Shown here in pieces: positions 20,548 to 30,031 of a stretch of DNA of 64,000 nucleotides. A model generated the notes under the pieces. The model worked only from the letters and a program-made list of their open reading frames with translations, did no database searches and was not told the DNA's origin. The stretch covers positions 124,001 to 188,000 of the forward strand of contig NZ_KB899210.1 in the NCBI RefSeq assembly GCF_000378085.1, given 5' to 3'. The DNA comes from Hoylesella loescheii DSM 19665 = JCM 12249 = ATCC 15930 (lineage in GTDB: Bacteria > Bacteroidota > Bacteroidia > Bacteroidales > Bacteroidaceae). The first letter of the stretch is position 1. Each line of letters begins with the position of its first letter. Position numbers and translations under genes: made by a program.

Positions 20548-21261
20548 AAACAGAGCGTGGCCAGGAACCGACTCGCCTGCTTGTTGGCGTGACTTGGAAT
20601 GAAGTATATCGACGAATTGTTCGAGGCTAACCTTATGCCAACCCACGTCTAGAAGCGTGCCAACAATGGCGCGAACCATGTTGCGGAGAAACCTGTTGGC
20701 CGAGATGCGGAAGTGCCATTTGGTATTGGAAAGCCTTATCCAGCGTGCTTCGTAGACATCGCAGAGGGTGGTTTTTGCGTCTGAATGGCTTTTGCAAAAT
20801 GCGCCAAAGTCTTTGTGGGATAACAATATCTGTGCGGCATCGTTCATCAATTGGAAGTCGGGCACTTGGTGTAGGGCGTACGAATAGGCACGACAAAAGG
20901 GGTCGCGGTCTAGATGTACGTAATAATGATAGGTGCGTTTGGTGGCACTGAAGCGTGCATGCAGGCCGCCATCTATGGGTTTTATCTGGTTGATGGTGAT
21001 GTCGAAGGGCAATACACGATTGAGTTTGTAGGTGAGTTGCACCGTATCTATGGGTTCTTCTTCGTCGAAATGTGCAACCATGGTACGTGCATGAACGCCA
21101 GTATCGGTGCGTCCAGCCCCAACAAGTTCTACGGGATGGCGGAGAAGAAGCGACATAGCACGTTGCATTTCCGCTTGAACCGAGTTGGCGTTAGGCTGAA
21201 TTTGCCAGCCATGATAGGCTGTTCCGTCGTACGAAAAGTATATGAAGTATCTTTGTTTCAT
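20527..21261 (-). CDS. truA: tRNA pseudouridine(38-40) synthase
   Basis: A 244-residue RNA-modifying enzyme that makes pseudouridine at positions 38-40 of the tRNA anticodon arm. The catalytic aspartate is D53 in GAGRTDTGVHA. The N-terminal FSYDGTAYHGWQ and the C-terminal segment FLRNMVRAIVGTLLDVG are typical. Length is normal. The end of the gene has been duplicated downstream as a 66-bp tandem repeat, but the coding frame is intact. It starts 26 bases downstream of the comEC end; a -7-like TACCTTTG at 21274-21267 would place the transcript start almost at the ATG. Confidence 0.95.
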   Translation of the reverse strand: MKQRYFIYFSYDGTAYHGWQIQPNANSVQAEMQRAMSLLLRHPVELVGAGRTDTGVHARTMVAHFDEEEPIDTVQLTYKLNRVLPFDITINQIKPIDGGLHARFSATKRTYHYYVHLDRDPFCRAYSYALHQVPDFQLMNDAAQILLSHKDFGAFCKSHSDAKTTLCDVYEARWIRLSNTKWHFRISANRFLRNMVRAIVGTLLDVGWHKVSLEQFVDILHSKSRQQAGESVPGHALFLEDVQY

Positions 21262-21287
21262 CCTTACAAAGGTACAAAATATAATGG

Positions 21288-22886
21288 TTATAGCTGTTGT
21301 ATCTGCCGTCTAATTCGGAACCATTTGCGTGCATACTGGCTCAAGGCATAGACGGAGGCAATGAGAATGTAGGCTAAATAGGTTTGAAAGAGATTGAATT
21401 GGAGTCCATCGAGTGTGGAGTGGGGAAGTGATGATATGCCATTGACCAGCGTTTGTACGGTTGTGGCGAGCCATTGCATGGTGTCTAGCACCAGGTTGTG
21501 GAGCAATGGCGCACCTTGAACGATGAAAGAGGCGAGCGTGGCATAAAGCAAGAGGGTTATGAGTGGAAGTATTAGTAGGTTGGAGAGTAGAAAATAGCAT
21601 GAGAAACGCCCAAAGTAATAGGCTATAAGGGGCATTGTGCCTACTTGGGCGGCTATGGAAACGCAGACAATTCCCCATACAGGGCGAAGTAAACATGCCC
21701 AACGCGAAGTGCTTTGGTAAAGCGAAAACAGTGGCGGATAGAAAATAATGATGGACAATACGGCCAAGAACGACAGTTGGAAACTAACATCCCAAAGGGT
21801 GGAAGGGTTGGCAATAAGCATCACGATGCAGGCGAAAGCTAGCGAATTGGCCGAAAGGCGGTCGCGATGGAGTAACGAAACGAAGGCATAGAGGGTGAGC
21901 ATCAGGGCCGAACGGACGGCTCCTGGGGGCAAGCCCACTAAGAAAACATAGCCCCAAAGAGTCGCTGTGATGATGGTTTGGACGATGAACTCGGCCCAAT
22001 CACGACGCACTATGCGATAGAGAATGGTCGAAAAGAGTGTGGAAAGCACGCTGTAGATGATGCCGAGATGCAAGCCCGACAGGGCCAATACATGCGAAAC
22101 ACCCGCCTTGCTATATGCTTCGCGTTGTGTAGAGGTAAGATTCGACTTTTCGCCGAGGGCAATAGAGGCTATCAACGCTTGGTTGTCGGCACTTAATCTT
22201 TGTTGCCAGGCGTTGCCGAGCAGGCGTTTCCTGACCTGTAAGAGTTGTAAACGTAGTTTTTCTACAACGGGTATTCGTTGCATTTCTTCGTTGGTTAGCT
22301 GCGTGTTTTGCCAATCGGCAAAGTAAACGAAGGTAGTTGCGTAGATTTGATGGGATTGCATCCAACGTTCGAAGTTGAATTTTGAGGATGGAAAAAGGGT
22401 AAAGTCGTTGTTGAAAACCGATTGGGCTACGATTGTTGAACCTGTGGTGAGACTCTGCCAATGGTTGGTTAGTGTGTCTTTAAGTATGGATGCACGAACG
22501 AGAAAGGGCGTATGGCTGTTGGACTTTTCGGCTATATCTATGATCAAGAGATTGCATTTTAGCACCTTGCCATGAGCTGTGGGTGTGTCGGTAACGATGG
22601 CCTTGTATGTAACGGCTTGGTTGATGGGGCACGAATGCCTATCGCTTTTTTGTAAAGCCATGATCCATGCTCCAAGAAAAACAGAGGCAACGAGGATGGT
22701 GACACTAGACAGATGGGCATGACGAATGGTGAGAACAGCCACAGCCGCAGTGCCAAGTAGGAGCGAAACGCAAGTTGAGGGATTGGAGAAAAAGGGAATG
22801 GCGTCGGCCAACACTATCCCAAGGATGAGCATCAGGGCGATGCGCACCAGCGGATAGAGTTGGATGACGCCATTGGGACGTGTCAT
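21288..22886 (-). CDS. comEC: ComEC/Rec2-type DNA uptake membrane protein
   Basis: A 532-residue inner-membrane protein. It has an N-terminal helical part, a soluble region matching the DUF4131/OB-fold part of ComEC, then the competence domain with about seven helices. The domain contains SNLTSTQREAYSKAGVSHVLALSGLHLGIIY in outline (20-residue core YSKAGVSHVLALSGLHLGII) and FLVGLPPGAVRSALMLTLYA, both strong ComEC signatures. No HxHxDH metallo-beta-lactamase motif is present, so the C-terminal nuclease-like domain of longer ComEC proteins is missing. The family carries single-stranded DNA across the inner membrane during transformation; no other competence gene is near. Confidence 0.88.
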   Translation of the reverse strand: MTRPNGVIQLYPLVRIALMLILGIVLADAIPFFSNPSTCVSLLLGTAAVAVLTIRHAHLSSVTILVASVFLGAWIMALQKSDRHSCPINQAVTYKAIVTDTPTAHGKVLKCNLLIIDIAEKSNSHTPFLVRASILKDTLTNHWQSLTTGSTIVAQSVFNNDFTLFPSSKFNFERWMQSHQIYATTFVYFADWQNTQLTNEEMQRIPVVEKLRLQLLQVRKRLLGNAWQQRLSADNQALIASIALGEKSNLTSTQREAYSKAGVSHVLALSGLHLGIIYSVLSTLFSTILYRIVRRDWAEFIVQTIITATLWGYVFLVGLPPGAVRSALMLTLYAFVSLLHRDRLSANSLAFACIVMLIANPSTLWDVSFQLSFLAVLSIIIFYPPLFSLYQSTSRWACLLRPVWGIVCVSIAAQVGTMPLIAYYFGRFSCYFLLSNLLILPLITLLLYATLASFIVQGAPLLHNLVLDTMQWLATTVQTLVNGISSLPHSTLDGLQFNLFQTYLAYILIASVYALSQYARKWFRIRRQIQQL

Positions 22887-22898
22887 ATCACGCCTGTT

Positions 22899-24236
22899 TT
22901 AGAACGAGTAGGAGAAGCCGATAGATACAAATTCGCGCATTTGTAGGTAGCCGTGCTTCTCGTCGCGTGTAGCTCCATCGTCGAAACGAGGATAAACGAA
23001 GAGCTTAGAGCTGATAAATTTGTTGAACTGGAACGTGAAAGTGTTTTCCCATTCCACTTCTGCCCTGCGATAGGTGGTATATCCGTAGAGGCGTGTTTGC
23101 CAGCTGATGGGTTCGGCTATCTTCCACATCAGGTCTACGGTAAATTCCGAACCGAAGTCGTGAAGTGTGTGGCTGTCGGGGCTTAGTCCATAGCGGGGAG
23201 CTACCGAAAGCCTGTCTACATAGCGGAAGTTATAGGCTAAGGGGGCGAGATGTATCGAACCCTTGAGCCTTCCCTTAATCCAGTCTACGTTGTAGTCCAT
23301 ACCAAGCGAGAGGTTTGCATTGAAAGGCGACATGAAATCAGATGCAGCCTCACCACTGTTGTTTTTATATCCGCGCAAGAATTGGGTGTAGGCCACCAAT
23401 TGTAAAGTGTAATACCACCGCTTAGTGGCTTGAAGTCCTAGCTTGCTGGTAAATCTTATGAGGTCTTCTGATGTCTTGAGGCTGTGCAGGGTGTCGCTAG
23501 GCGAGGTGATGAAACCCAGTTTCATTTCGAGCTTATTGTCGAACTTCACCTTCTGTTTGTTGTTGTAGTTGCACTGTATGGTTACGGCGCTCACCATCGA
23601 ATAGTTGCTTTCGCCACCTTTATGCCAGTTGGCCGACACGTAGTTTTGCAAGAATTGTAGGTAATAATCGCTCTTGAAAGTCCAGAAATTGGGCTTGGTG
23701 ACCACCACGTTAATAGGCCCGTTTTCGGGCTCGATGGGCGTTTGCGATTCTTTTTCGGCCAATCCAGCATCCGACCTTATAACAACGGGCGTTGTTTTAG
23801 ACTCTGGTGCCACGTTGTGCAGCACCGTTTCGCGATTTAACACTAAATCGGGCCTTTTAAGATAGATGCCTAAAAGGGCCTTATCTGTAAACCTTGGAGC
23901 AAGATAATCTGCCCTTTGGTTTTGTGCCTTATTAATGGTACTGTCGCTCGACAGGTCGAAGAGATCTCTGGCGATACCTTCGTAAAAAGTGAGGGGCGAG
24001 AAAAGCCTGAAGCTTTGGTAAGGAACGATGTCCTCTACGAAGTCGCGTGAAAGTGCGCTTTTGTCGTTTTGCCTATACACCTTATTATATAGGACGCTCA
24101 GCGAGTCCTCATAACTTCGTAGTAGAGTTGTGGTATTATCAGCCCTGTCGGTGCGATGTGTGGGGCGTGTTTGTTGCGCTTGAAGCGTAACAACACCAAG
24201 GGTAGATAATACAAGGATACTTAAAACGTGTTTCAT
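22899..24236 (-). CDS. DUF3078 family secreted/outer-membrane protein
   Basis: A 445-residue protein with a clear signal peptide (VLSILVLSTLGVVTLQAQQ) cleaved after about residue 20. After a variable N-terminal region, residues 180-445 are beta-rich with alternating aromatic residues (YYLQFLQNYVSANWHKGGES, KLEMKLGFITS, RLYGYTTYRR) and end in GFSYSF. A terminal aromatic residue is typical of outer-membrane barrels. This matches the DUF3078 family; the function is unknown. It ends 12 bases before comEC begins. A -7 element TACCTTTGC lies at 24261-24253, about 17 bases before the ATG. Confidence 0.82.
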   Translation of the reverse strand: MKHVLSILVLSTLGVVTLQAQQTRPTHRTDRADNTTTLLRSYEDSLSVLYNKVYRQNDKSALSRDFVEDIVPYQSFRLFSPLTFYEGIARDLFDLSSDSTINKAQNQRADYLAPRFTDKALLGIYLKRPDLVLNRETVLHNVAPESKTTPVVIRSDAGLAEKESQTPIEPENGPINVVVTKPNFWTFKSDYYLQFLQNYVSANWHKGGESNYSMVSAVTIQCNYNNKQKVKFDNKLEMKLGFITSPSDTLHSLKTSEDLIRFTSKLGLQATKRWYYTLQLVAYTQFLRGYKNNSGEAASDFMSPFNANLSLGMDYNVDWIKGRLKGSIHLAPLAYNFRYVDRLSVAPRYGLSPDSHTLHDFGSEFTVDLMWKIAEPISWQTRLYGYTTYRRAEVEWENTFTFQFNKFISSKLFVYPRFDDGATRDEKHGYLQMREFVSIGFSYSF

Positions 24237-24374
24237 TACAACTATTTTACTTGCAAAGGTAGCTATTTTTCTACGTTTTGCATTTTGTTTTACATCTTTT
24301 TTTATTGCTTTTTGCTAAAAGCATGACTGGAAATTACAGACTGACATTTATGTTCTCTTATGGTCAAACATCTT

Positions 24375-25061
24375 CTATTCGCCCTTGTTATCTAATAAAT
24401 CTGGGCGCAGCTGCTTTGTTCTTTCCAAGGCTTGTTCCATCTCCCATGTCTTTATTTTGGCTTCGTTGCCACTGAGTAATATAGGTGGAACTTCCCAACC
24501 TTTATAGGTTGCAGGGCGCGTATAGATGGGAGCGGAGAGCAAGTCGTCTTGAAAACAATCGGAAAATGCACTCTGTTCATCGCTGATAACCCCAGGAATG
24601 AGCCGCACAATGGCGTCGGCCATTACAGCGGCAGCCAGTTCGCCGCCAGTGAGCACATAGTCGCCGATGGAAATTTCGCGTGTGATGAGGTGGTCGCGAA
24701 CGCGTTGGTCTACACCTTTATAATGTCCACAAAGTATAATGATGTTGCCTTTGAGCGACAATTCATTGGCTACATGCTGGTCGAACTGTTGCCCATCGGG
24801 CGACGTGAATATCACTTCATCGTAGTCTCGTTGGGCTTTAAGGGCAGAAATGCAGCGATCTATGGGTTCGCATTGCATCACCATACCAGCAAATCCACCG
24901 TATGGATAATCGTCTACACGCCTCCATTTGTCGGTAGAATAGTCGCGAAGGTTATGCAAATGTATTTCTGCCAACTCCTTTTTTTGTGCGCGTGCCAAGA
25001 TAGATTCGTGTACAAAGCCTTCTAACATCTCTGGCAACACGGTGATAATGTCTATTCTCAC
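24375..25061 (-). CDS. trmD: tRNA (guanine37-N1)-methyltransferase
   Basis: A 228-residue SPOUT methyltransferase that methylates G37 of tRNAs from S-adenosylmethionine and so prevents frameshifting. The trefoil-knot motifs [11 protein letters not shown] (near residue 110) and [15 protein letters not shown] (near 130) form the cofactor site; PYGGFAGMV near 53 is also diagnostic. The start is GTG at 25061, because the family starts [12 protein letters not shown] exactly there and no nearby ATG fits. It follows dedA after 30 bases and is probably the last gene of the glnS transcript. Confidence 0.95.
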   Translation of the reverse strand: MRIDIITVLPEMLEGFVHESILARAQKKELAEIHLHNLRDYSTDKWRRVDDYPYGGFAGMVMQCEPIDRCISALKAQRDYDEVIFTSPDGQQFDQHVANELSLKGNIIILCGHYKGVDQRVRDHLITREISIGDYVLTGGELAAAVMADAIVRLIPGVISDEQSAFSDCFQDDLLSAPIYTRPATYKGWEVPPILLSGNEAKIKTWEMEQALERTKQLRPDLLDNKGE

Positions 25062-25091
25062 TGTTGTATTTCCTTTCTTTACGTCGTCTTT

Positions 25092-25772
25092 TTATTCGCC
25101 GTCGTTGTTGGTTGAGCCTTTCGTTACAGACGAAGCATTTGCCTTACGCTTTTTTCTTTTTCGCATCTGCCACCATATAACGGCAATGACAGCCACCACA
25201 GCGATGGCAATAATCACCACGAGTTGTATTTGGCTGTTATACTCTTCGATTTTGTTATAGAGTTCTTCTTTGGGAACGAACGAGTGAAGATACCAACCGA
25301 GAGTGGCCAAAACGGTGTTCCAGATGCCTGCACCGACGGTTGTATAGAGTATGAACTTCCAAAACTTCATCTTCGACAGACCAGCGGGGATGGATATTAT
25401 TTGACGTATGCCCGGCAGAAGTCGGCCTGTAAGCGTGGCGATAACTCCATGATCGTAGAAGTATTTCTCAGCTTTCTCAATCTTTTCTTGGTTGATCAGG
25501 CAGAGATGCCCCAGTCTGCTATTGGCAAAACGATATACCACGGGGCGTCCGAGGTAATAAGCGGCAAAGTAGTTAGCCGTAGAACCAAGCACGGCACCTA
25601 TGGTTGCTACAACCACAACAAGTACGATATTGAGTTCGCCAGCTGCTGCACGGTAGCCGGCAGGCGGCACGATGAGTTCTGAGGGGGCGGGTATGACGGA
25701 GCCTTCGATGAACATCAAGAGCAACACCGTCCAATAATTGAGGTTGTTTAGCAGGGGTAATAACCAGCTCAT
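25092..25772 (-). CDS. DedA family membrane protein
   Basis: A 226-residue inner-membrane protein. It has the DedA/SNARE-associated domain with EGSVIPAPSELIVPPAG near residue 24, the re-entrant loop GALLPGIRQIISIPAG in form (here GRLLPGIRQIISIPAGLSKM) near 118, and a final helix followed by a very basic tail (MRKRKKRKANASS). DedA proteins flip or recycle lipids such as undecaprenyl phosphate or phosphatidylethanolamine in studied bacteria; which applies here is unknown. It starts 12 bases after the TPR gene and is followed by trmD. Confidence 0.9.
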   Translation of the reverse strand: MSWLLPLLNNLNYWTVLLLMFIEGSVIPAPSELIVPPAGYRAAAGELNIVLVVVVATIGAVLGSTANYFAAYYLGRPVVYRFANSRLGHLCLINQEKIEKAEKYFYDHGVIATLTGRLLPGIRQIISIPAGLSKMKFWKFILYTTVGAGIWNTVLATLGWYLHSFVPKEELYNKIEEYNSQIQLVVIIAIAVVAVIAVIWWQMRKRKKRKANASSVTKGSTNNDGE

Positions 25773-25784
25773 TTCTACTTTTCT

Positions 25785-27200
25785 TTACTTTTGTTTTGTG
25801 ATATAATTGTAATAACTCTCAGGTTCGAGGTTTTTGGGAAAATACTCGCCGAGAATGTTTCTTGCCTCTATGGGGTTTAGTTCGCAGGCTTTGCGTAGGA
25901 AATATAGGTATTCTGACTCCTTATTTAGACATTTACAGCAGAGTGCCATGTGCGAATATCCGTCCTTCCAATCGGCAGGAGTCGTTTGAAAAAGTGTGTG
26001 AAGCATTTTATATGCCAGTTGCATATAGCCATTGTCGTAAACGGATATGGCGATACGGAAATACACATTGGGGGCTGATTTGGAGTTTCTTACAGCCTCT
26101 AAGAAAAAATCTTGGGCGGCAAAAGGATTGCCATTCTCTAGCTCAATGTGACCTTTGAATACCGTTAGCTCGTCTTTATCACCCCCGCCTGTGGCTATGG
26201 CCTTGTCTACATACGCCAAAGCTTCATTCACTTTGCCTAGCCTTGATAGCGCAAAGGCCATTTCCTGATAAATCTCGGTTAAATTAACCGACTCGGGAAC
26301 GGCCATTTCTTCGGCCTTTTGCAAATGTTTTAGGGCCTCTTCGGGGCGATCTAGGTTGATGAGAGTCATGCCAATGAAAATCTCTCCTGTTTCATCGTCC
26401 CGATGAAGCTTGTTAAATCGGGTGTAATAGGTAAGTGCCTCTTCATACTCGCCTAAGCTAAACATGCCATTGGCTTTGTTAAGTAAGGCCTCTTCGTCGT
26501 CGGGATTGATGGCGATAGAATATTCACTGCTTTCGATAGAATCCTTAATGCGGTTGCTCAAAAACTGTGATGAGGCCAGCTGATTCCAATAAGGGGATGC
26601 AAAGGGGTTTTCTTCTACAAGTCTTTTGAATATCTCTTCGCCCTGCTGGTATTCGCCCTTACCCAGTGCAATGCGTCCTTGCACCTCCTGGTAGTCAGTC
26701 GCTTGCTTGTTCTCTGCCATCGACAGCCATTCTTGCGCACTGTCTATCATGTCGTAATCCAGGTACAAGTCGGCCACATCGAGAATAAAGTCGTCTCTTT
26801 CCGCTTCGTCTTGCCATTCCAATTGATGGCGTAAAAACTCGTCGGCTTCATCTTGTTTGTTCTCAACAAGCTTTATTTCTGCACGTAAGTACACACATTC
26901 GGCTTCCGATTGGTCGTCTATTTGGTCTACATACCATGTAGCCTTCTCCGGATTGTTTTGCTTCAACAGTTCGTATCTGCCCATGAACACCAATGGAGCC
27001 ATTGCCCCAGGGAACATGTCTACACCTTTGAGGGCGGCATTCACAGCTTCGTTCGTCCGCCCATCGCCATAGTAATATTCGGCAATGTCGGCCAGCGCGT
27101 CCGAGTCGAAGTAAGCTGCACGCCCCTCCTGCTCGGCTTCTTCGTAGCGTTGGAATATCTCCTGAAACTCCTCGCTGTTGAAATAGCTGTCGTTCATCAT
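25785..27200 (-). CDS. Tetratricopeptide repeat protein
   Basis: A 471-residue, acidic, all-helical protein without a signal peptide. At least ten TPR-like helix pairs can be seen, for example YHG-type YYGDGRTNEAVNAALKGVDM near residue 48, EEALLNKANGMFSLGEYEEAL near 235 and AFALSRLGKVNEALAYVDKA near 315. Such proteins act as scaffolds; no catalytic domain is present. It lies between glnS (147-base gap upstream) and dedA (12 bases downstream). No specific partner is suggested by the sequence. Confidence 0.85.
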   Translation of the reverse strand: MMNDSYFNSEEFQEIFQRYEEAEQEGRAAYFDSDALADIAEYYYGDGRTNEAVNAALKGVDMFPGAMAPLVFMGRYELLKQNNPEKATWYVDQIDDQSEAECVYLRAEIKLVENKQDEADEFLRHQLEWQDEAERDDFILDVADLYLDYDMIDSAQEWLSMAENKQATDYQEVQGRIALGKGEYQQGEEIFKRLVEENPFASPYWNQLASSQFLSNRIKDSIESSEYSIAINPDDEEALLNKANGMFSLGEYEEALTYYTRFNKLHRDDETGEIFIGMTLINLDRPEEALKHLQKAEEMAVPESVNLTEIYQEMAFALSRLGKVNEALAYVDKAIATGGGDKDELTVFKGHIELENGNPFAAQDFFLEAVRNSKSAPNVYFRIAISVYDNGYMQLAYKMLHTLFQTTPADWKDGYSHMALCCKCLNKESEYLYFLRKACELNPIEARNILGEYFPKNLEPESYYNYITKQK

Positions 27201-27346
27201 CTTGTTTAAACAATCAAGAGGGGCGAACTTGGTTCGTCCCTCATGTTAGAGTTGTGTGACGAGGATTATAATGCATCTTGTTCTGATACTCTTCGTCTTA
27301 ATATTAGAATGGCTTTGTATGCCAGTCTTCACTCCTTATAGGCTGC

Positions 27347-29062
27347 TTACTTGTTCTGTTTGGCCCACGTATCTTTCAAACCTACAGTCTTGTTGAATAC
27401 AGGGTGTTCGGTAGAAGTGTCGGTATCGGCCATGAAATAGCCAATACGTTGGAATTGCAAATACTCGCCTGGCTTCTTATTGGCTGCGTAGTTCTCTACG
27501 TAGCAGTTGGTGAACACCTTCTTCGAGTCTTTATTAAGCAGTTCCCTAAAATCCCTTTCGTCGGCCGAGGGATTTTCCACATCGAACAAACGGTCGTAAA
27601 CGCGAACCTCAGCTTGGGTGCAGTGGTCGGCCGAAAGCCAATGCAATGTACCCTTAACCTTACGGTTTGCACCATCCATACCACTCTTACTCTGCGGGTC
27701 GTATTCGGCTTGCACCTCCACGATATTGCCTTCAGCATCTTTGGTGCAACCTGTGCACTTCACGATGTAGGCGCTTTTCAGTCGTACTTCTTGGCCAGGT
27801 GTCATTCTGAAGAATTTCTTAGGTGCGTCTTCCATAAAGTCTTCGCGTTCCATCCACAGATTTCTCGAGAAAGTGGTGGTATGCGTTCCGTCGGCAGCAT
27901 TTTCGGGATTGTTCACCGTTTCCATTTCTTCGGTTTGCCCTTCGGGATAGTTTGTAATCACCAACTTTACAGGATTAACCACCGCCGTTACGCGACAAGC
28001 ACGCTTGTTGAGGTCTTCGCGCACCGAGGCTTCAAGTAAAGCCATGTCGTTAAGAGCGTCGAACTTGGTGTAGCCGATAGAGTCTATGAACATGCGAATG
28101 CTCTCGGGTGAGTAGCCTCTACGGCGCATGCCACAAAGTGTAGGCATTCGTGGGTCGTCCCAACCTGCCACCAAGCCCTCGTCTACCAGTGTGTGCAGCT
28201 TGCGCTTGCTCATCACCGCGTTGGTGAGGTTCAGTCGGTTAAACTCTATCTGGCGTGGTCGGAAATCGTTGATGTTATCCATTTCGCCGTTCATCTCTTT
28301 AAGGAAATCGATGAACTTATCGTACAATGGACGGTGAGGAACAAACTCCAACGTGCAGATGGAGTGCGTTACGCCCTCGAAGTAGTCGCTTTGACCATGT
28401 GCGAAGTCGTACATGGGGTAGGCGTTCCATTGTGTACCCGTGCGATGGTGCGGCGTATGGATGATGCGATACATGATGGGATCGCGGAAATGCATGTTGG
28501 GGTTGGCCATATCTAGCTTTGCCCGCAGCACCATAGCGCCTTCGGGGGTGTCGGGATGGTTCATTTTCTCGAACAAGGTGAGGCTTTCTTCAACAGGCCT
28601 ATCCCTAAATGGCGATGCAGTTCCTGCCTTTGTGGGTGTGCCTTTTTGTTCGGCTATCTGCTCGCTTGTCTGTTCGTCGATGTAGGCGTGGCCTTTTTTG
28701 ATCATCCATACAGCGAAATCCCATAGCTTTTGGAAATATTCGGAGGCGTAATAGATGTTTTCCCATTTAAAGCCTAGCCACGTTATGTCGTTCAATATGT
28801 TTTCTACATACTCGTCTTTTTCTTTACTGGGATTGGTATCGTCGAAGCGCAGGTTGCATGTTCCGTTAAATTTCTCGGCCGCTCCGAAGTCCATGCAGAT
28901 AGCTTTGGCATGGCCGATGTGTAGGTATCCGTTAGGTTCTGGGGGGAAACGCGTTTGTATGCGCCCGCCATTTTTCCCTTCGGCCAGGTCTTGCTCAATG
29001 ATTTGTTCTACAAAACTCAGGTTTTTTTTCTCCTCATTTGAGTTTTCTACTCTTTCTGTCAT
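27347..29062 (-). CDS. glnS: Glutaminyl-tRNA synthetase
   Basis: A 571-residue class I aminoacyl-tRNA synthetase charging tRNA-Gln directly. The HIGH motif is residues 48-51 in PPEPNGYLHIGHAKAI, and the KMSKS equivalent is MSKRK at 284-288. The C-terminal anticodon-binding barrels follow (DFMEDAPKKFFRMTPGQEVRLK). Its presence means that glutamine is attached directly in this organism. The length is close to that of E. coli GlnS. A consensus promoter sits 24 bases upstream of the ATG, and the TPR gene follows. Confidence 0.97.
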   Translation of the reverse strand: MTERVENSNEEKKNLSFVEQIIEQDLAEGKNGGRIQTRFPPEPNGYLHIGHAKAICMDFGAAEKFNGTCNLRFDDTNPSKEKDEYVENILNDITWLGFKWENIYYASEYFQKLWDFAVWMIKKGHAYIDEQTSEQIAEQKGTPTKAGTASPFRDRPVEESLTLFEKMNHPDTPEGAMVLRAKLDMANPNMHFRDPIMYRIIHTPHHRTGTQWNAYPMYDFAHGQSDYFEGVTHSICTLEFVPHRPLYDKFIDFLKEMNGEMDNINDFRPRQIEFNRLNLTNAVMSKRKLHTLVDEGLVAGWDDPRMPTLCGMRRRGYSPESIRMFIDSIGYTKFDALNDMALLEASVREDLNKRACRVTAVVNPVKLVITNYPEGQTEEMETVNNPENAADGTHTTTFSRNLWMEREDFMEDAPKKFFRMTPGQEVRLKSAYIVKCTGCTKDAEGNIVEVQAEYDPQSKSGMDGANRKVKGTLHWLSADHCTQAEVRVYDRLFDVENPSADERDFRELLNKDSKKVFTNCYVENYAANKKPGEYLQFQRIGYFMADTDTSTEHPVFNKTVGLKDTWAKQNK

Positions 29063-29085
29063 TGTCTACATTATTATATTATAGT

Positions 29086-29117
29086 GCAAAGGTACGATAA
29101 AGCAGCATAATATCAAA
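29086..29117 (-). promoter_or_regulatory. Promoter for glnS
   Basis: On the minus strand TTTG at 29117-29114, a 19-base spacer and TACCTTTGC at 29094-29086 match the Bacteroidetes consensus. The leader to glnS is only about 18 bases. Confidence 0.82.
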
Positions 29118-29187
29118 ATTCGCATTAGCTTAAATGTTCCATTTTTAACATGATGTGTCAAAATATGTTTTCTAACATAATAAAAAG

Positions 29188-29220
29188 TTTGCGTAAATGA
29201 ATTTCATCGCGTAACTTTGC
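29188..29220 (+). promoter_or_regulatory. Orphan plus-strand promoter
   Basis: TTTG at 29188-29191, a 20-base spacer and TAACTTTGC at 29212-29220 form a full consensus promoter directed away from glnS. No protein gene follows on this strand for 2 kb; the next feature is an intrinsic terminator about 90 bases on. Confidence 0.75.
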
Positions 29221-29225
29221 ACTCG

Positions 29226-29316
29226 TTATCCTGAATACAATCTTTTTGCCTTAAAAAAGCTAATACCTATTGAGATTAGATGCGCTGCACTGTGAAGTGT
29301 GGCGCATTTGTTTTAT
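29226..29316 (+). ncRNA. Candidate small RNA of about 90 nt
   Basis: The interval runs from the expected start of the promoter at 29188-29220 to the end of an intrinsic terminator. The terminator is an 11-bp stem (29280-29290 with 29297-29307, loop TGTGAA) followed by TTGTTTT. Two of the pairs are G-U wobbles that are valid only in plus-strand RNA, which fixes the orientation. A first hairpin, CTTTTT/AAAAAG, lies near 29242-29258. No open frame of useful length is contained. I do not recognise the RNA family. Confidence 0.5.
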
Positions 29317-29706
29317 CAAAGTTTTTACAACATGAATGTGTTGATTTAAGTGTGTGCCCACACAGATACAGCAGTAAAACCTAGCGTTGGCGAACTTCCT
29401 TTTACTTTTCTTAACGTACTTTTAATTTACAGAAAACATGACGTATAAATCGGAGTTTCTAAGTAATTCTGACGTGTTTTAGGATGATGCGTATAACATA
29501 ACATGCCTCACGACCACGTGATTTTATATTTCACCAGTTACAATTTCCATTTTCAACCCGTACATACCTTCTTTAAATACGCGAGTATACGCGCGTGCGA
29601 GGAAGCCATAAAGAGGCTATTGAATATTCGAACAAGAAACAATCGCAGGACGAGTTGTCTGTTGTTGATATTCAGTTTCTGATGTTCGATATGTAGTTCT
29701 TTGCTT

Positions 29707-29859
29707 AGTCGTCCTGTTCCATGTAAGATGGAATCTTGTTACATCTCACATGGAACAAGGTTACATCTTATATGGAACAAGATTCCAGATGATGTGTAAC
29801 AGGGTTACATATTAAATGTAGCGAGGTAGGAGTTGTAAGAGTCGTGCTTGAACGCTTGT
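29707..29859 (+). repeat. 22-bp phased palindrome element, copy B
   Basis: Six unit positions at 29707, 29729, 29751, 29773, 29795 and 29817, each 22 bp apart. They read CTGTTCCA (half), TGGAATCTTGTTACA, TGGAACAAGGTTACA, TGGAACAAGATTCCA, TGTAACAGGGTTACA and TGTAGCGAGG. Arms are a mixture of TGGAA/TTCCA and TGTAA/TTACA; units with mismatched arms can pair with neighbouring units. The 43-bp tail ends CGCTTGTT as in copy C. The element lies 173 bp past the mltG stop. The remaining gap between the small RNA candidate and this array (29317-29706) shows no gene. Confidence 0.85.
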
Positions 29860-30031
29860 TAATCAATTTTCAAAGGCTATTTCCCAAGAGTTTCATTCGC
29901 AATAAAATTCCATAGCAAAACTGTGTAGTCTTTGTTGTAGAAGAGCCTATGTTCGAAACATTTAGCTTGATACCGAACAGCGCTTTGCGATTTGTGGCAT
30001 TCAAGACACGCCACAATCGCCTACACGCACG

